DNA of 64,000 nucleotides, taken from positions 41,126,001 to 41,190,000 of the forward strand of contig CM069870.1 in NCBI GenBank assembly GCA_036172665.1. The letters are read 5' to 3'. Position numbers and translations under genes: made by a program. The notes below the pieces were generated by a model. It searched no databases and was not told where the DNA came from. It saw only the letters and a list, made by a program, of their open reading frames with translations. The stretch comes from Prosopocoilus inquinatus. Lineage: Eukaryota; Arthropoda; Insecta; Coleoptera; Lucanidae. Below are positions 1 to 9,007 of this stretch, piece by piece (positions within the stretch are counted from its first letter, which is position 1; the number at the start of each line of letters is the position of its first letter).

Positions 1-10
1 CCAAGTAGGC

Positions 11-115
11 CGGTAAGTCCAATCCACCTTCCAAGCGGCAAAAGGGCTCCGTACTACTGAGCTACCCCCTAATTTATTTGGCGTTGTCGTTACCCCTTCA
101 GAGCGAGCGCGACAG
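11..115 (+). repeat. Left member of a diverged direct repeat flanking the USP copy
   Basis: This stretch contains CGGTAAGT, then TACTGAGCTACCCCCTAAT and GAGCGAGCGCGACAGT. The same blocks recur in the same order and orientation at 3064-3190 (CGGTAAGT, TACTGTGCTACCCCTCAAAT, AAGCGAGCGTGACAAT). The two bracket about 3 kb that includes the broken protease copy. They could be eroded terminal repeats of one element or two separate copies of one repeat. The left edge may run off the window. Confidence 0.5.
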
Positions 116-215
116 TGGTCGACCTCACAAAAAGACTGGGACATCTTCTTACCTCATTGTATATTCGCCTATAATACGTCACGACAGGAAGCCACCAAGT
201 GCAGTCCATAAGGAA

Positions 216-1134
216 ATGCAAAATGCAAACGTAAAATACATTAAAGGATTACGAAATACAGGAAATATGTGTTATTTAAATTCCGTCTTAAGCTGTCTTT
301 CAAGTATTGAGCAAATAAGAAGATTTTGTCAGAAATATTCATCAAAAAATAATTTCGAAAAAACATTTTCCACTATTTTCGCGCAAATTGTTAATGAACT
401 GTGGAGTGACTCTAACAAGAAAGTGGTTTCAATATCACAATTAAAAAGTAAATTAGAAGCCGTAAATCGCAGATTCTTCACGAAGAAGCAAAGCAAATTG
501 CAAATCCAAAATCTGAAAAATCATTTATGTCAGACATATTTGCGGGTGTATACGATTCAATTGTGGAGTGCTCAGAATGTGGAAGACAGTCCATCACAAA
601 AAATCCAGGGTGGAACATTTCACTTCCTATAGATAAAAATAGAGATACCTGCTTGGAGACTTGTTTGAATAATTACTTCGGAGAAGAGATACTTTTGGAA
701 GATAATCGGTCTATTTGTTGGTCTTGCCGTAAAAGGACCAACACTAAAAATCTATAAAAATTATGGAATTGCCCAAGTACTTGGTGTTACACTTGAATGG
801 TTATTATTGGTCGGGGCAAGAGACTGAGAAATTACATAAAAGTATAAAATTTCCATTAGGTGATTTAAACATAGAAAAATTCTCTAAAAAAGTTAAAAGT
901 GAAAATACAATGTATAATTTACATGCAGCAATGGAGCACATAGGAAGTGCGAATGAAGGACACTACATAAGTTATATTAAGGGTAAAAATTCACAAGGAA
1001 TTGACACCTGGGTGAAATATAATGACAGTGTACTAACTGAAATAGACTCAAAGGAACTTCTGGAAAAAAATATGTACATACTCTTTTATAAATTAGAAAA
1101 CCGTTATCAATACGTTTTAGACAAACTTATATAA
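216..1134 (+). pseudogene. Ubiquitin-specific protease (USP/UCH family) pseudogene, frameshifted and internally deleted
   Basis: USPs are cysteine proteases that cut ubiquitin from substrates. The Cys box is visible as GLRNTGNMCYLNS (about nt 246-285), with the nucleophile in NMCYLNS. After a frame change near 480-527 come HEEAKQ, a CxxC/CxxC zinc-ribbon pair (VECSECG, ICWSC) and NISLPI. After a stop near 757 and another frame change come LPKYLVLHLNGYYW, then the His box (GSANEGHYISY) and WVKYNDSVLTE. So the catalytic Cys and His elements remain, but the coding is split over three frames. The stretch between the Cys box and the zinc ribbon is shorter than in normal USPs, which suggests a deletion. 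No intron is visible across the blocks, so it may be a retrocopy or a domain captured by a mobile element. The chosen start is the ATG before the Cys box; an open frame continues upstream to 78 without recognisable similarity. Confidence 0.85.
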
Positions 1135-1271
1135 TTATACAATACAATATACGAGACATAAAATATATTATTTTACTTACACTTCTTTATGTTTTAGATG
1201 TTAGTTCAAGATATCAAATTGGGGCCCCAGAATAGAAGAAATCTATTATAATTCGAACATTAAATGTACAG

Positions 1272-1349
1272 ATAAAATAGCGACATCAAACTATCGCTTT
1301 TTGACCTGAAAAAAAAAACAAAAAAAAACGATTTGCACAAAATTTTTAT
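1272..1349 (+). mobile_element. Minimal 78-bp derivative of the hammerhead retroelement family
   Basis: It starts with the family's left end (ATAAAATAGCGACATC, then CTATCGCTTTTTGACCTG), passes through an A-rich joint, and ends with the family's right end (CGATTTGCACAAAATTTTT). The flanks repeat ATTAAATGTACAG at 1259-1271 and 1350-1362, a clear target duplication; its left copy may overlap the element's first bases. The ribozyme core is absent. Confidence 0.8.
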
Positions 1350-1362
1350 ATTAAATGTACAG

Positions 1363-2800
1363 TATATAGTTTTATATTTTTTAGGCATAAAGGTAGCTAC
1401 CAAAAAAAAACAAAAAAATGTGTCCACAAAATTATGCATTATTATACATATACCTGCTAATGACAGGAAAACGAAAGGCGAAATAGTCCAAAAATATGAG
1501 GTACAATCCACGGAAGGGTCTACAGGAATTACTTACAAAATTTTAGGTAAACTTTATTTTTAGACTACCGGAATTCGTTAACTTAGATGTATTGAGACAA
1601 ATTTGAAGAAAAATTTGCGCAAATTCTAAATCTCTAACAGTACAGAAAAAATAGGTGATGATAAAAAACTAAAAGTTTATGATTTATGTGGAATTTAATA
1701 CATTTGTCAAAAATTCAAAGTTACATGGAGTAGTAAAAATACCATTAATGCAAATTAAACTATTTACATCCTCAGTTAATTTCTATTCCAATGATACTGC
1801 ATAAGAACGCATTCGTGATTATTCATCTCACATTTTACATCTAGCCATAAATAAATTAAGACCTGAATTCGTCCTGTTAAAAGGAGAGGTAAAATTAGTC
1901 TTCGGGAGTCTATTTCTTGAGAAGAATTTGATTGCCTGAATTGATCAGCAGACAGTCGGATTCTGGACGGAAGTAGTTTCTCTTAGATTATGGTTATCCG
2001 TAGGATATATAATATGGGTACCTTAATGTTATTTACTTAGAATAAATTTAGTATGCTAAAGTTGTTGATTAATAGGCTGAATGAGATAGATTACCTTTCA
2101 CCAACATCATGGTATGGCCAAACCATTATGTTGACACTAAATATTACCATTATGTCTCAGTTAACTTTAAACGAATAATTTATAAGCATAGTATTAAGAG
2201 TTACAAATAAGTGAGACACACTTCAAAATTGATTGTAGTAAATATTAAAACGACTGATACTGCTTTTTTCCTTTCATAATCATCAACATACCGATTACTG
2301 GAGAGGGATCAAGGAGTAGCACATATTGCACGGAAAATACGAAGCTCCCGAGGAATCCTGTCATGACGACCCATAATGAGCCACCTTCTCGATCAGCAAC
2401 GTTGTAGATTGATATAAACTCACACTACAGGAGTGGACAGTCGTCGCAAAATCATTTTCAAGAGAAGTTTATCTAATGCTTGAACTGAGTAGGGCATTAA
2501 AACTTCAATTAATGGAAGACGAAGCGTGAAGCGGAAACAATCATACGCTTGCAGAAGGATCTACTGAACAGGATTTCCTAACATATATTTCTGGCACTCC
2601 AGTACCCCAGTCCAAATAAGAAGCTCCTTAGAAGAATTTGGTATCGATTCGCAAGACAGTCTAAAAAGGTTAAGCTTGTATCAGATCGAATTATAATTAA
2701 TAATATTTGTAAATTCAACATGCTTTTGTACACAGTAACACTTCGTGACAACAAAATTCTGAAAATAAATTATATAAATTATTAAATATGCATGGAAGCA
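1363..2800. other. AT-rich sequence with no recognised gene
   Basis: There are only short open frames and no domain signature. Part of it (about 2280-2660) is less AT-rich and could be very old transposon coding sequence, but I cannot assign it. Confidence 0.4.
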
Positions 2801-3063
2801 TATTCTCCGGCGGGGGGAAATGTCACGAAGGGTGCTGTTACACGGGACAACTGTAGTTATAATGTAATTGTTGTGCGGGGCACTTTGCTGAGTGGACAAG
2901 ATCAATGGTCGATTGACCGCGGGGCGATCGATCATTAGGCGACTCAGGAAGGTGCCTCTGAGCGGTTACCGAGGAGTGTGTCTAATAAAGTGGTGGAAAC
3001 CAAGATGGGGTTTTTTCCTTGCAGCTCCACCGGTTCCCCGCTACGCTTCCAACGACAGAAGAA

Positions 3064-3190
3064 CGGTAAGTTTTCCAGACTAATTTTTTTGACGGATCTC
3101 CGGTCCAAATAAATAAAAAGGCACCCAACCTACTGTGCTACCCCTCAAATTTTTTAAGCATCGCCGCTACCCCTAAGCGAGCGTGACAAT
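3064..3190 (+). repeat. Right member of the direct repeat flanking the USP copy
   Basis: It matches 11-115 in the same orientation: CGGTAAGT, CTACTGTGCTACCCCTC and AAGCGAGCGTGACAA, with small gaps between blocks. The preceding 2800-3063 is GC-richer than its surroundings and has a short open frame (2892-3083) without recognisable homology. Confidence 0.5.
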
Positions 3191-3198
3191 ATTTTCAT

Positions 3199-4024
3199 TT
3201 TTTTAAAGTAACTCAGACTTGCAGGACCTTGGTTATGATACTGCCATCTTTGTCCAACAAATACCATGATGCCTATTTTTGGCCTGTAATAGGCTATAGT
3301 AACATTCTTTCAGATCATGTCCAGTTTTGCAATTGGTTGAAAAGTAACTTCAATTCGAACTAATTTCAATTGTCGAAAAGACATGTTTTTTAAATGGAAC
3401 GCCTAGTATATTTTTATACCATCTGAATCAGGATTGAATGTTCTTTTGTTCTGCGTTAGCATTTCCTATACCTATCTTTTATAGTTCACTCGTTATCGAT
3501 AATTTCTTTTTAACACGTAAATTTTTTCCATTTCTCGGTATTGCTTTTAAATAGTGGGCTATGAAAACTAGAGAAATTATAATTTTTTAAATCATGTCTA
3601 GTAGGGATTAAAAAAAACAGTATAATCGCTACGAAGAACCAAAAAATTAAAATTCAAACGCAGACACAATAAATGTATTTGATGAAAAAAAATCTACAAT
3701 TCAAGAAGTTAATAAAAAAAGTTGTTATATCGAGGAAAATGCGTTATTACTTAGATACAGTAGAAAGTAATTACTAATAAATAATAGCCGAGAACAATTT
3801 AGAGTCAATAATATAACCAACAATTTGAGTATTATTTTCAATATTTCTGATTTATTAGTTTTCATAAAATTTTGTATTGTAAGTGTAAATTTCTCCTTGT
3901 AAATGTGTAAATAGTCATACCAAGAATTCTAATACATGCGGCTTATGTAAACAAAAAGTTCAGATGATAAATTCAAAGAGGAAGTCTGTAAACTTTTACT
4001 GAATGTGTTGCCTGAATCTCCCTG
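3199..4024 (+). mobile_element. Partial copy of palindromic TIR element family R
   Basis: The sequence from ACTCAGACTTGCAG onward closely parallels 27080-27855 and 54370-54715, including TTTTTAAATGGAACGCC and ATAGTTCACTCGTTATCGAT. The right end reads CTGAATCTCCCTG followed by TA, which is the family terminus. The left arm is missing. No protein is encoded, so this is a non-autonomous DNA-transposon-like repeat. Confidence 0.7.
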
Positions 4025-4026
4025 TA

Positions 4027-4686
4027 TACAAAAGCTTATCGTTTCTGAAGTACAACCTACAAAAGCAACTTGAAAAGCGTATTTTGAGAAAAAGAACTAT
4101 GCTACAGTTATGTATTGTATATTATTGACACATAAAATACGCAGGTAAAGTTCCAACTAAAGTTTTCAAGGCATATTAGAGCTTTACGAAATTTCGAGTT
4201 TCTGCAGCAAAAGATTTTTCGACCTAATTATCTCGAAAACAGTATTTTGACGAAGATCGAATATAGTTCATATACGATACAATTTTACTGGAATTTTTCA
4301 ATTTTTGTTTAAATTCTGTTTAAAATGTGACAATAAGAAAGCTATTTACTAAAATGTTGATATCTTTCCTCGGAACTACGCCACTGATGAAGAATGTTCA
4401 ATTTTCCGTATTTCACCTGTCCTGCATGTCAAATTTCAAACCTCTACCTCAAGCCTTCCCAGAGATGCTTAAGAAAATATGCTGTTCAAGTTACCTCTTT
4501 AGGTGGTTATACTTTAGAAACTAAAGGATTTTGTGTATATGTAAATTAGGTTAAATTGTAATATTTTGATGTCGTCTATACGTGGTATAATTATTCGATA
4601 ACATCCTGTATTTAAGAAATTAATTTATGGCGGCTTATTTCTTTGCTAAAAATGCGAAATTCAGATGTTGAGATTTTTTATCCAAC
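4027..4686. other. AT-rich spacer without a recognised gene
   Basis: One 65-codon open frame at 4327-4524 (+) has no signature I recognise. The last bases before the next element are the 12-bp duplication ATAAAAGTGATA (4687-4698). Confidence 0.4.
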
Positions 4687-4882
4687 ATAAAAGTGATAAA
4701 CATATAAAATAGCGACATCTTACTATCGCTTTTTGACCTAACATTGCAGTAGGATAGACAAATTGAAGCGGGATTTGCTCCTAATGAGTCCCCCATGCAA
4801 GGCGGCCATGCTTGCTGTCAAAGCATAATGAAAGATTTTAGAAAAATTTTGTGCAAATCGTTTTTGATTGCAGTGAGAACCT

Positions 4883-4945
4883 CGAGCAGCCTCTGGACAG
4901 CTGTTTCAGCCCTGCTTGGGGCTTCTTCAGCAGAAACGTAGCTCG
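4883..4945 (-). ncRNA. Type I hammerhead ribozyme, left arm unit 1
   Basis: On the minus strand: stem I outer CGAG/CTCG and inner TTTCTG/CAGAGG (with G-U pairs), core CTGAAGA, stem II AGCCC/GGGCT with loop CAAGCA, core GAAA, stem III ACAGCTGT, then C before the predicted cut. All conserved core positions are present. Confidence 0.85.
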
Positions 4946-5194
4946 ACATTCCCACTGCAGACCAAAAACGACTTGCCCAATTTATTCGCAAATGCGATGT
5001 AAGAATGATGAACATATAAAATAGCGACATCTTACTATCGCTTTTTGACCTAACATTGCAGTAGGATAGACAAATTGAAGCGGGATTTGCTCCTAATGAG
5101 TCCCCCATGCAAGGCGGCCATGCTTGCTGTCAAAGCATAATGAAAGATTTTAGAAAAATTTTGTGCAAATCGTTTTTGATTGCAGTGAGAACCT

Positions 5195-5257
5195 CGAGCA
5201 GCCTCTGGACAGCTGTTTCAGCCCTGCTTGGGGCTTCTTCAGCAGAAACGTAGCTCG
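5195..5257 (-). ncRNA. Type I hammerhead ribozyme, left arm unit 2
   Basis: It is an identical copy of the ribozyme in the previous unit, 312 bp away, with the same core and stems. Confidence 0.85.
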
Positions 5258-5506
5258 ACATTCCCACTGCAGACCAAAAACGACTTGCCCAATTTATTCG
5301 CAAATGCGATGTAAGAATGATGAACATATAAAATAGCGACATCTTACTATCGCTTTTTGACCTAACATTGCAGTAGGATAGACAAATTGAAGCGGGATTT
5401 GCTCCTAATGAGTCCCCCATGCAAGGCGGCCATGCTTGCTGTCAAAGCATAATGAAAGATTTTAGAAAAATTTTGTGCAAATCGTTTTTGATTGCAGTGA
5501 GAACCT

Positions 5507-5569
5507 CGAGCAGCCTCTGGACAGCTGTTTCAGCCCTGCTTGGGGCTTCTTCAGCAGAAACGTAGCTCG
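5507..5569 (-). ncRNA. Type I hammerhead ribozyme, left arm unit 3
   Basis: Same sequence and structure as the other left-arm units. It lies just before the head-to-head joint near 5631. Confidence 0.85.
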
Positions 5570-5648
5570 ACATTCCCACTGCAGACCAAAAACGACTTGC
5601 CCAATTTATTCGCAAATGCGATGTAAGAATGGTCTGCAGTGGGAATGT

Positions 5649-5711
5649 CGAGCTACGTTTCTGCTGAAGAAGCCCCAAGCAGGGCTGAAACAGCTGTCCA
5701 GAGGCTGCTCG
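5649..5711 (+). ncRNA. Type I hammerhead ribozyme, right arm unit 1
   Basis: CTGAAGA is at 5664-5670, stem II AGCCC (5671-5675) pairs with GGGCT (5682-5686), and GAAA is at 5687-5690. Stem III is the palindrome ACAGCTGT (5690-5697). H17 is C5698, so the predicted cut lies between 5698 and 5699. Stem I pairs TTTCTG with CAGAGG, then CGAG with CTCG across an internal loop. Such a short loopless stem III suggests the ribozyme works best as a dimer, which tandem RNA would supply. Confidence 0.88.
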
Positions 5712-5960
5712 AGGTTCTCACTGCAATCAAAAACGATTTGCACAAAATTTTTCTAAAATCTTTCATTATGCTTTGACAGCAAGCATGGCCGCCTTGCATG
5801 GGGGACTCATTAGGAGCAAATCCCGCTTCAATTTGTCTATCCTACTGCAATGTTAGGTCAAAAAGCGATAGTAAGATGTCGCTATTTTATATGTTCATCA
5901 TTCTTACATCGCATTTGCGAATAAATTGGGCAAGTCGTTTTTGGTCTGCAGTGGGAATGT

Positions 5961-6023
5961 CGAGCTACGTTTCTGCTGAAGAAGCCCCAAGCAGGGCTGA
6001 AACAGCTGTCCAGAGGCTGCTCG
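5961..6023 (+). ncRNA. Type I hammerhead ribozyme, right arm unit 2
   Basis: It repeats the right arm unit 1 ribozyme at a 312-bp offset without visible change. Confidence 0.85.
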
Positions 6024-6272
6024 AGGTTCTCACTGCAATCAAAAACGATTTGCACAAAATTTTTCTAAAATCTTTCATTATGCTTTGACAGCAAGCATGG
6101 CCGCCTTGCATGGGGGACTCATTAGGAGCAAATCCCGCTTCAATTTGTCTATCCTACTGCAATGTTAGGTCAAAAAGCGATAGTAAGATGTCGCTATTTT
6201 ATATGTTCATCATTCTTACATCGCATTTGCGAATAAATTGGGCAAGTCGTTTTTGGTCTGCAGTGGGAATGT

Positions 6273-6335
6273 CGAGCTACGTTTCTGCTGAAGAAGCCCC
6301 AAGCAGGGCTGAAACAGCTGTCCAGAGGCTGCTCG
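6273..6335 (+). ncRNA. Type I hammerhead ribozyme, right arm unit 3
   Basis: Same 63-nt ribozyme at a further 312-bp offset. Confidence 0.85.
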
Positions 6336-6584
6336 AGGTTCTCACTGCAATCAAAAACGATTTGCACAAAATTTTTCTAAAATCTTTCATTATGCTTTGA
6401 CAGCAAGCATGGCCGCCTTGCATGGGGGACTCATTAGGAGCAAATCCCGCTTCAATTTGTCTATCCTACTGCAATGTTAGGTCAAAAAGCGATAGTAAGA
6501 TGTCGCTATTTTATATGTTCATCATTCTTACATCGCATTTGCGAATAAATTGGGCAAGTCGTTTTTGGTCTGCAGTGGGAATGT

Positions 6585-6647
6585 CGAGCTACGTTTCTGC
6601 TGAAGAAGCCCCAAGCAGGGCTGAAACAGCTGTCCAGAGGCTGCTCG
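6585..6647 (+). ncRNA. Type I hammerhead ribozyme, right arm last unit
   Basis: Same ribozyme. The element stops 43 bp downstream, at the family's fixed right end. Confidence 0.85.
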
Positions 6648-6702
6648 AGGTTCTCACTGCAATCAAAAACGATTTGCACAAAATTTTTCTATAAAAGTGA
6701 TA

Positions 6703-7295
6703 GTTGACAGTTTCCGTATTTTTCAGCTTTTTTAATTATTATTAGTGCAAAGTGGGAAAGAAAGAAAAATGTTCTTATTTATAAAAAAATAAAGCGAAAA
6801 AAGCGAAGTTTGTTGAATACTATGACGGGTAGTTACTATTTGCTCAGAATGATAACAGATACAAAAAAAAAACGGAATTGGTTGATGAAATCCTGAAGAG
6901 CGAGTACACAGTATACATCTTCGGCGAGACCTTCCATATACAGATCCAGAGGAGAACAGGCCACTTTTTAAAGAGCCATAAAAAGTTCACTCACCAAGTT
7001 AATAATATTAAACAGAGAGGAACGATATTTTGTACGCTTATTATGGAGATATATATGTACGCCTTAACGTTTGACTTGTTAAATAAACTTTTTATTTTCA
7101 CTAAGAAAAAATTTTTTATCATCAAAATAATGTATTTTTTTTTTAAATCGTAAAAGCGTAGATAAATTATAAATATATGCAATAGCCAAATGTAACAATT
7201 TAATTATTGCTATTAACTTTGCAAAACGACAAGCAAAATTCACCTCGATAGATGGCAGTTCAATTCGAAAGAAGGGGCGATGTTTGTATTGGAGA
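6703..7295. other. AT-rich spacer, no recognised gene
   Basis: Overlapping 60-90 codon open frames occur on both strands (6878-7333) but are low-complexity, rich in K, F and I, and have no domain signature. Confidence 0.4.
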
Positions 7296-7554
7296 GGCAA
7301 AACAGTGGTAGGAGCAGGGTAGGAAAAACACAATGTGGGGCGGGGAAGAGTGCTCTACCTATTGCGATGTGAAGCTGCTTCGTAGATGTGATAAATTTTG
7401 TATCTAATAATCTTTGTTAAGCTCGGCAAAACAGTGGTAGGAGCAGGGTAGGAAAATACACAAGGTGGGGCGGGGAAGAGTGCTCTACCTATTGCGATGT
7501 GAAGCTGCTTCGTAGATGTGATAAATTTTGTATCTAATAATCTTTGTTAAGCTC
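7296..7554 (+). repeat. Two-copy tandem duplication, about 129 bp per unit
   Basis: GGCAAAACAGTGGTAGGAGC starts at 7296 and again at 7425. The units run to TTTGTTAAGCTC with about two differences, so the duplication is recent. It is non-coding. Confidence 0.9.
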
Positions 7555-7602
7555 GAAAAAAAAATTTAGAAATAAGTAGCACATTCTGTTGTTACTTCGT
7601 GA

Positions 7603-7726
7603 AGCCGGCTATTCATTCCGCGGTACTTGGCAAATGATGTGGCAAGTAGTACCGAGTTGCACGCCGCGTTTTAATACACATTACCCGGCACGTACTTGCC
7701 AAGTACCGCGTAATGAGTAGCCGGCT
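7603..7726. mobile_element. Small hairpin MITE
   Basis: AGCCGGCTATTCATTCC and CGCGGTACTTGGCA at the left are mirrored by TGCCAAGTACCGCG and AGTAGCCGGCT at the right. The flanks are TGA (left) and TAA (right), compatible with a decayed 3-bp duplication as in PIF/Harbinger MITEs. No coding sequence. Confidence 0.65.
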
Positions 7727-9007
7727 TAATATTCGACGATTTTGACAATAGCAACAAAAGTGCTTAATTACTTTGTTAATAACAAATTTAATGTTCCCAG
7801 TTTCAACATTACGTTATTTCCAAATTAAGAACAGTTTGAAAAGGACATGTAATATTGAAGTTACAGTAACGGTGTTAAATGTATTACATTACAAATCTTT
7901 TTTGTATAGGAGAATGCTTGTTGAAGAATGCGTAGCGTCCGATATGTTTCTTCAAAGCATCCGAGCCAAGCAAAATCTTCATGATGTGATGTATTATATA
8001 TTTTGTGAAATAGGTTTTAAAAATTTACAAATAGACTTCTTGTAAAAACTTATTAAAATTAGGTCATTTGTGCATTAATTTGCGAGCGTAAATTATGCTT
8101 TTTGCGCCCCAAGGCAATTGTATTTTTTGTTTCTTTTTTGTTTATTTGCAAGACATTGGCAACCAACAACATAACTTGATTGTTGAGAAAGAACGGTTGG
8201 ACTTAAACGATTTTACAAAAAATTTATTTGCCTTTCGGGCGTGTACGACGATTTTGGCCCGCGGCGAAATTATAAGCCCGAGTCCCGAAAGATTATAAGA
8301 TTATAATACAAAAATAGCTATTTAAATTTAGAATTTTTCCTAAAATCAAGTTTGGATGGATTGTACATCGTCACAGTTTGCTTAGTAACTTAAAAGCAAT
8401 TATAAGTTGACCAATAAATAAAGAGTAAGTTTTATTTATTTGTATTAATTTGAAGAGCAAAGAATTAAATACTGTGTTTACGGGTTTTTGGAACAGAACC
8501 TACGACGAACAGAAAAAAAAACCTTCATAACCAGACATGGTATTTTATTGTTATCTAAAAACCGCTACATACAGAACTTCAGAAATAAACTATGTACATA
8601 TGTACCACGGGCGACATGAAAAAATGAGGACAACTTTTAGCAGTGATTTTAACGTTTTTTCGTTAGTGTAAATGACACTCCTAATTTAATTTCTAATCAT
8701 TTCCATACAATGTGATCATAAGTACACAATTAGCTCGATAAATTTAATTTCGTTATTACAGCAGTTTCCTGAAACACTCATTTACATTAAAGCATCATAA
8801 GTGTCCTTATTTTTTATGACACCCGTGGTACATCGATTCCTGATTAACTTCAGTGTGTGTACTTTTCAGCTAATCCTTATGACTCTCCACCCTTATTTTT
8901 ATTTTTCAGCTTTTGAGTCTGCGTTGTGCCTCAGTAACATAATTAGGATCCCTTATTTCTAAGTTGCGACTCAGTCTACTGTCAACTAATTCGGGCAGTA
9001 AGCAATC
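7727..9007. other. AT-rich sequence without a recognised gene
   Basis: Open frames at 7773-8045 (90 codons) and 8095-8298 (67 codons), both plus strand, are not recognisable. It may include the 3' side of the Mutator-like element that follows, but I cannot identify its terminus. Confidence 0.35.

Larger units (their letters stand above)
4699..6690 (+). mobile_element. Hammerhead-ribozyme retroelement: palindromic concatemer of 312-bp units
   Basis: About three head-to-tail 312-bp units run in minus orientation (4699-5631), joined head-to-head to about 3.4 units in plus orientation (5632-6690). Units appear virtually identical, which implies recent insertion or homogenisation. ATAAAAGTGATA flanks it exactly (4687-4698 and 6691-6702). 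The left end starts AACATATAAAATAGCG; the right end stops at CACAAAATTTTTCT. Each unit has one hammerhead ribozyme. The 96-codon frames in every unit are by-products of the repeat. There are no true TIRs: the ends are different points of the unit. Known relatives in structure are retrozymes and Penelope-like pLTRs; family assignment is inference. Confidence 0.9.

Noticed and set aside
4699..6690. Foldback (FB) or satellite-type DNA transposon with tandem repeats in its arms
   Set aside because: The ends are not inverted copies of each other: the two outer ends are different unit positions, and single-unit insertions share those ends and 10-13 bp duplications. A retroelement fits better.
4699..6690. 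CRISPR-like array
   Set aside because: Long identical 312-bp units without unique spacers in a eukaryotic repeat-rich context.
4818..6694. Identical 96-codon open frames beginning MGDSLGANPASICLSYC in each 312-bp unit (also at 41029 and 41341)
   Set aside because: They repeat only because the DNA unit repeats. The frame crosses the ribozyme, is broken in older copies (16.4, 19.3, 55.3 kb), and no protein constraint is visible.
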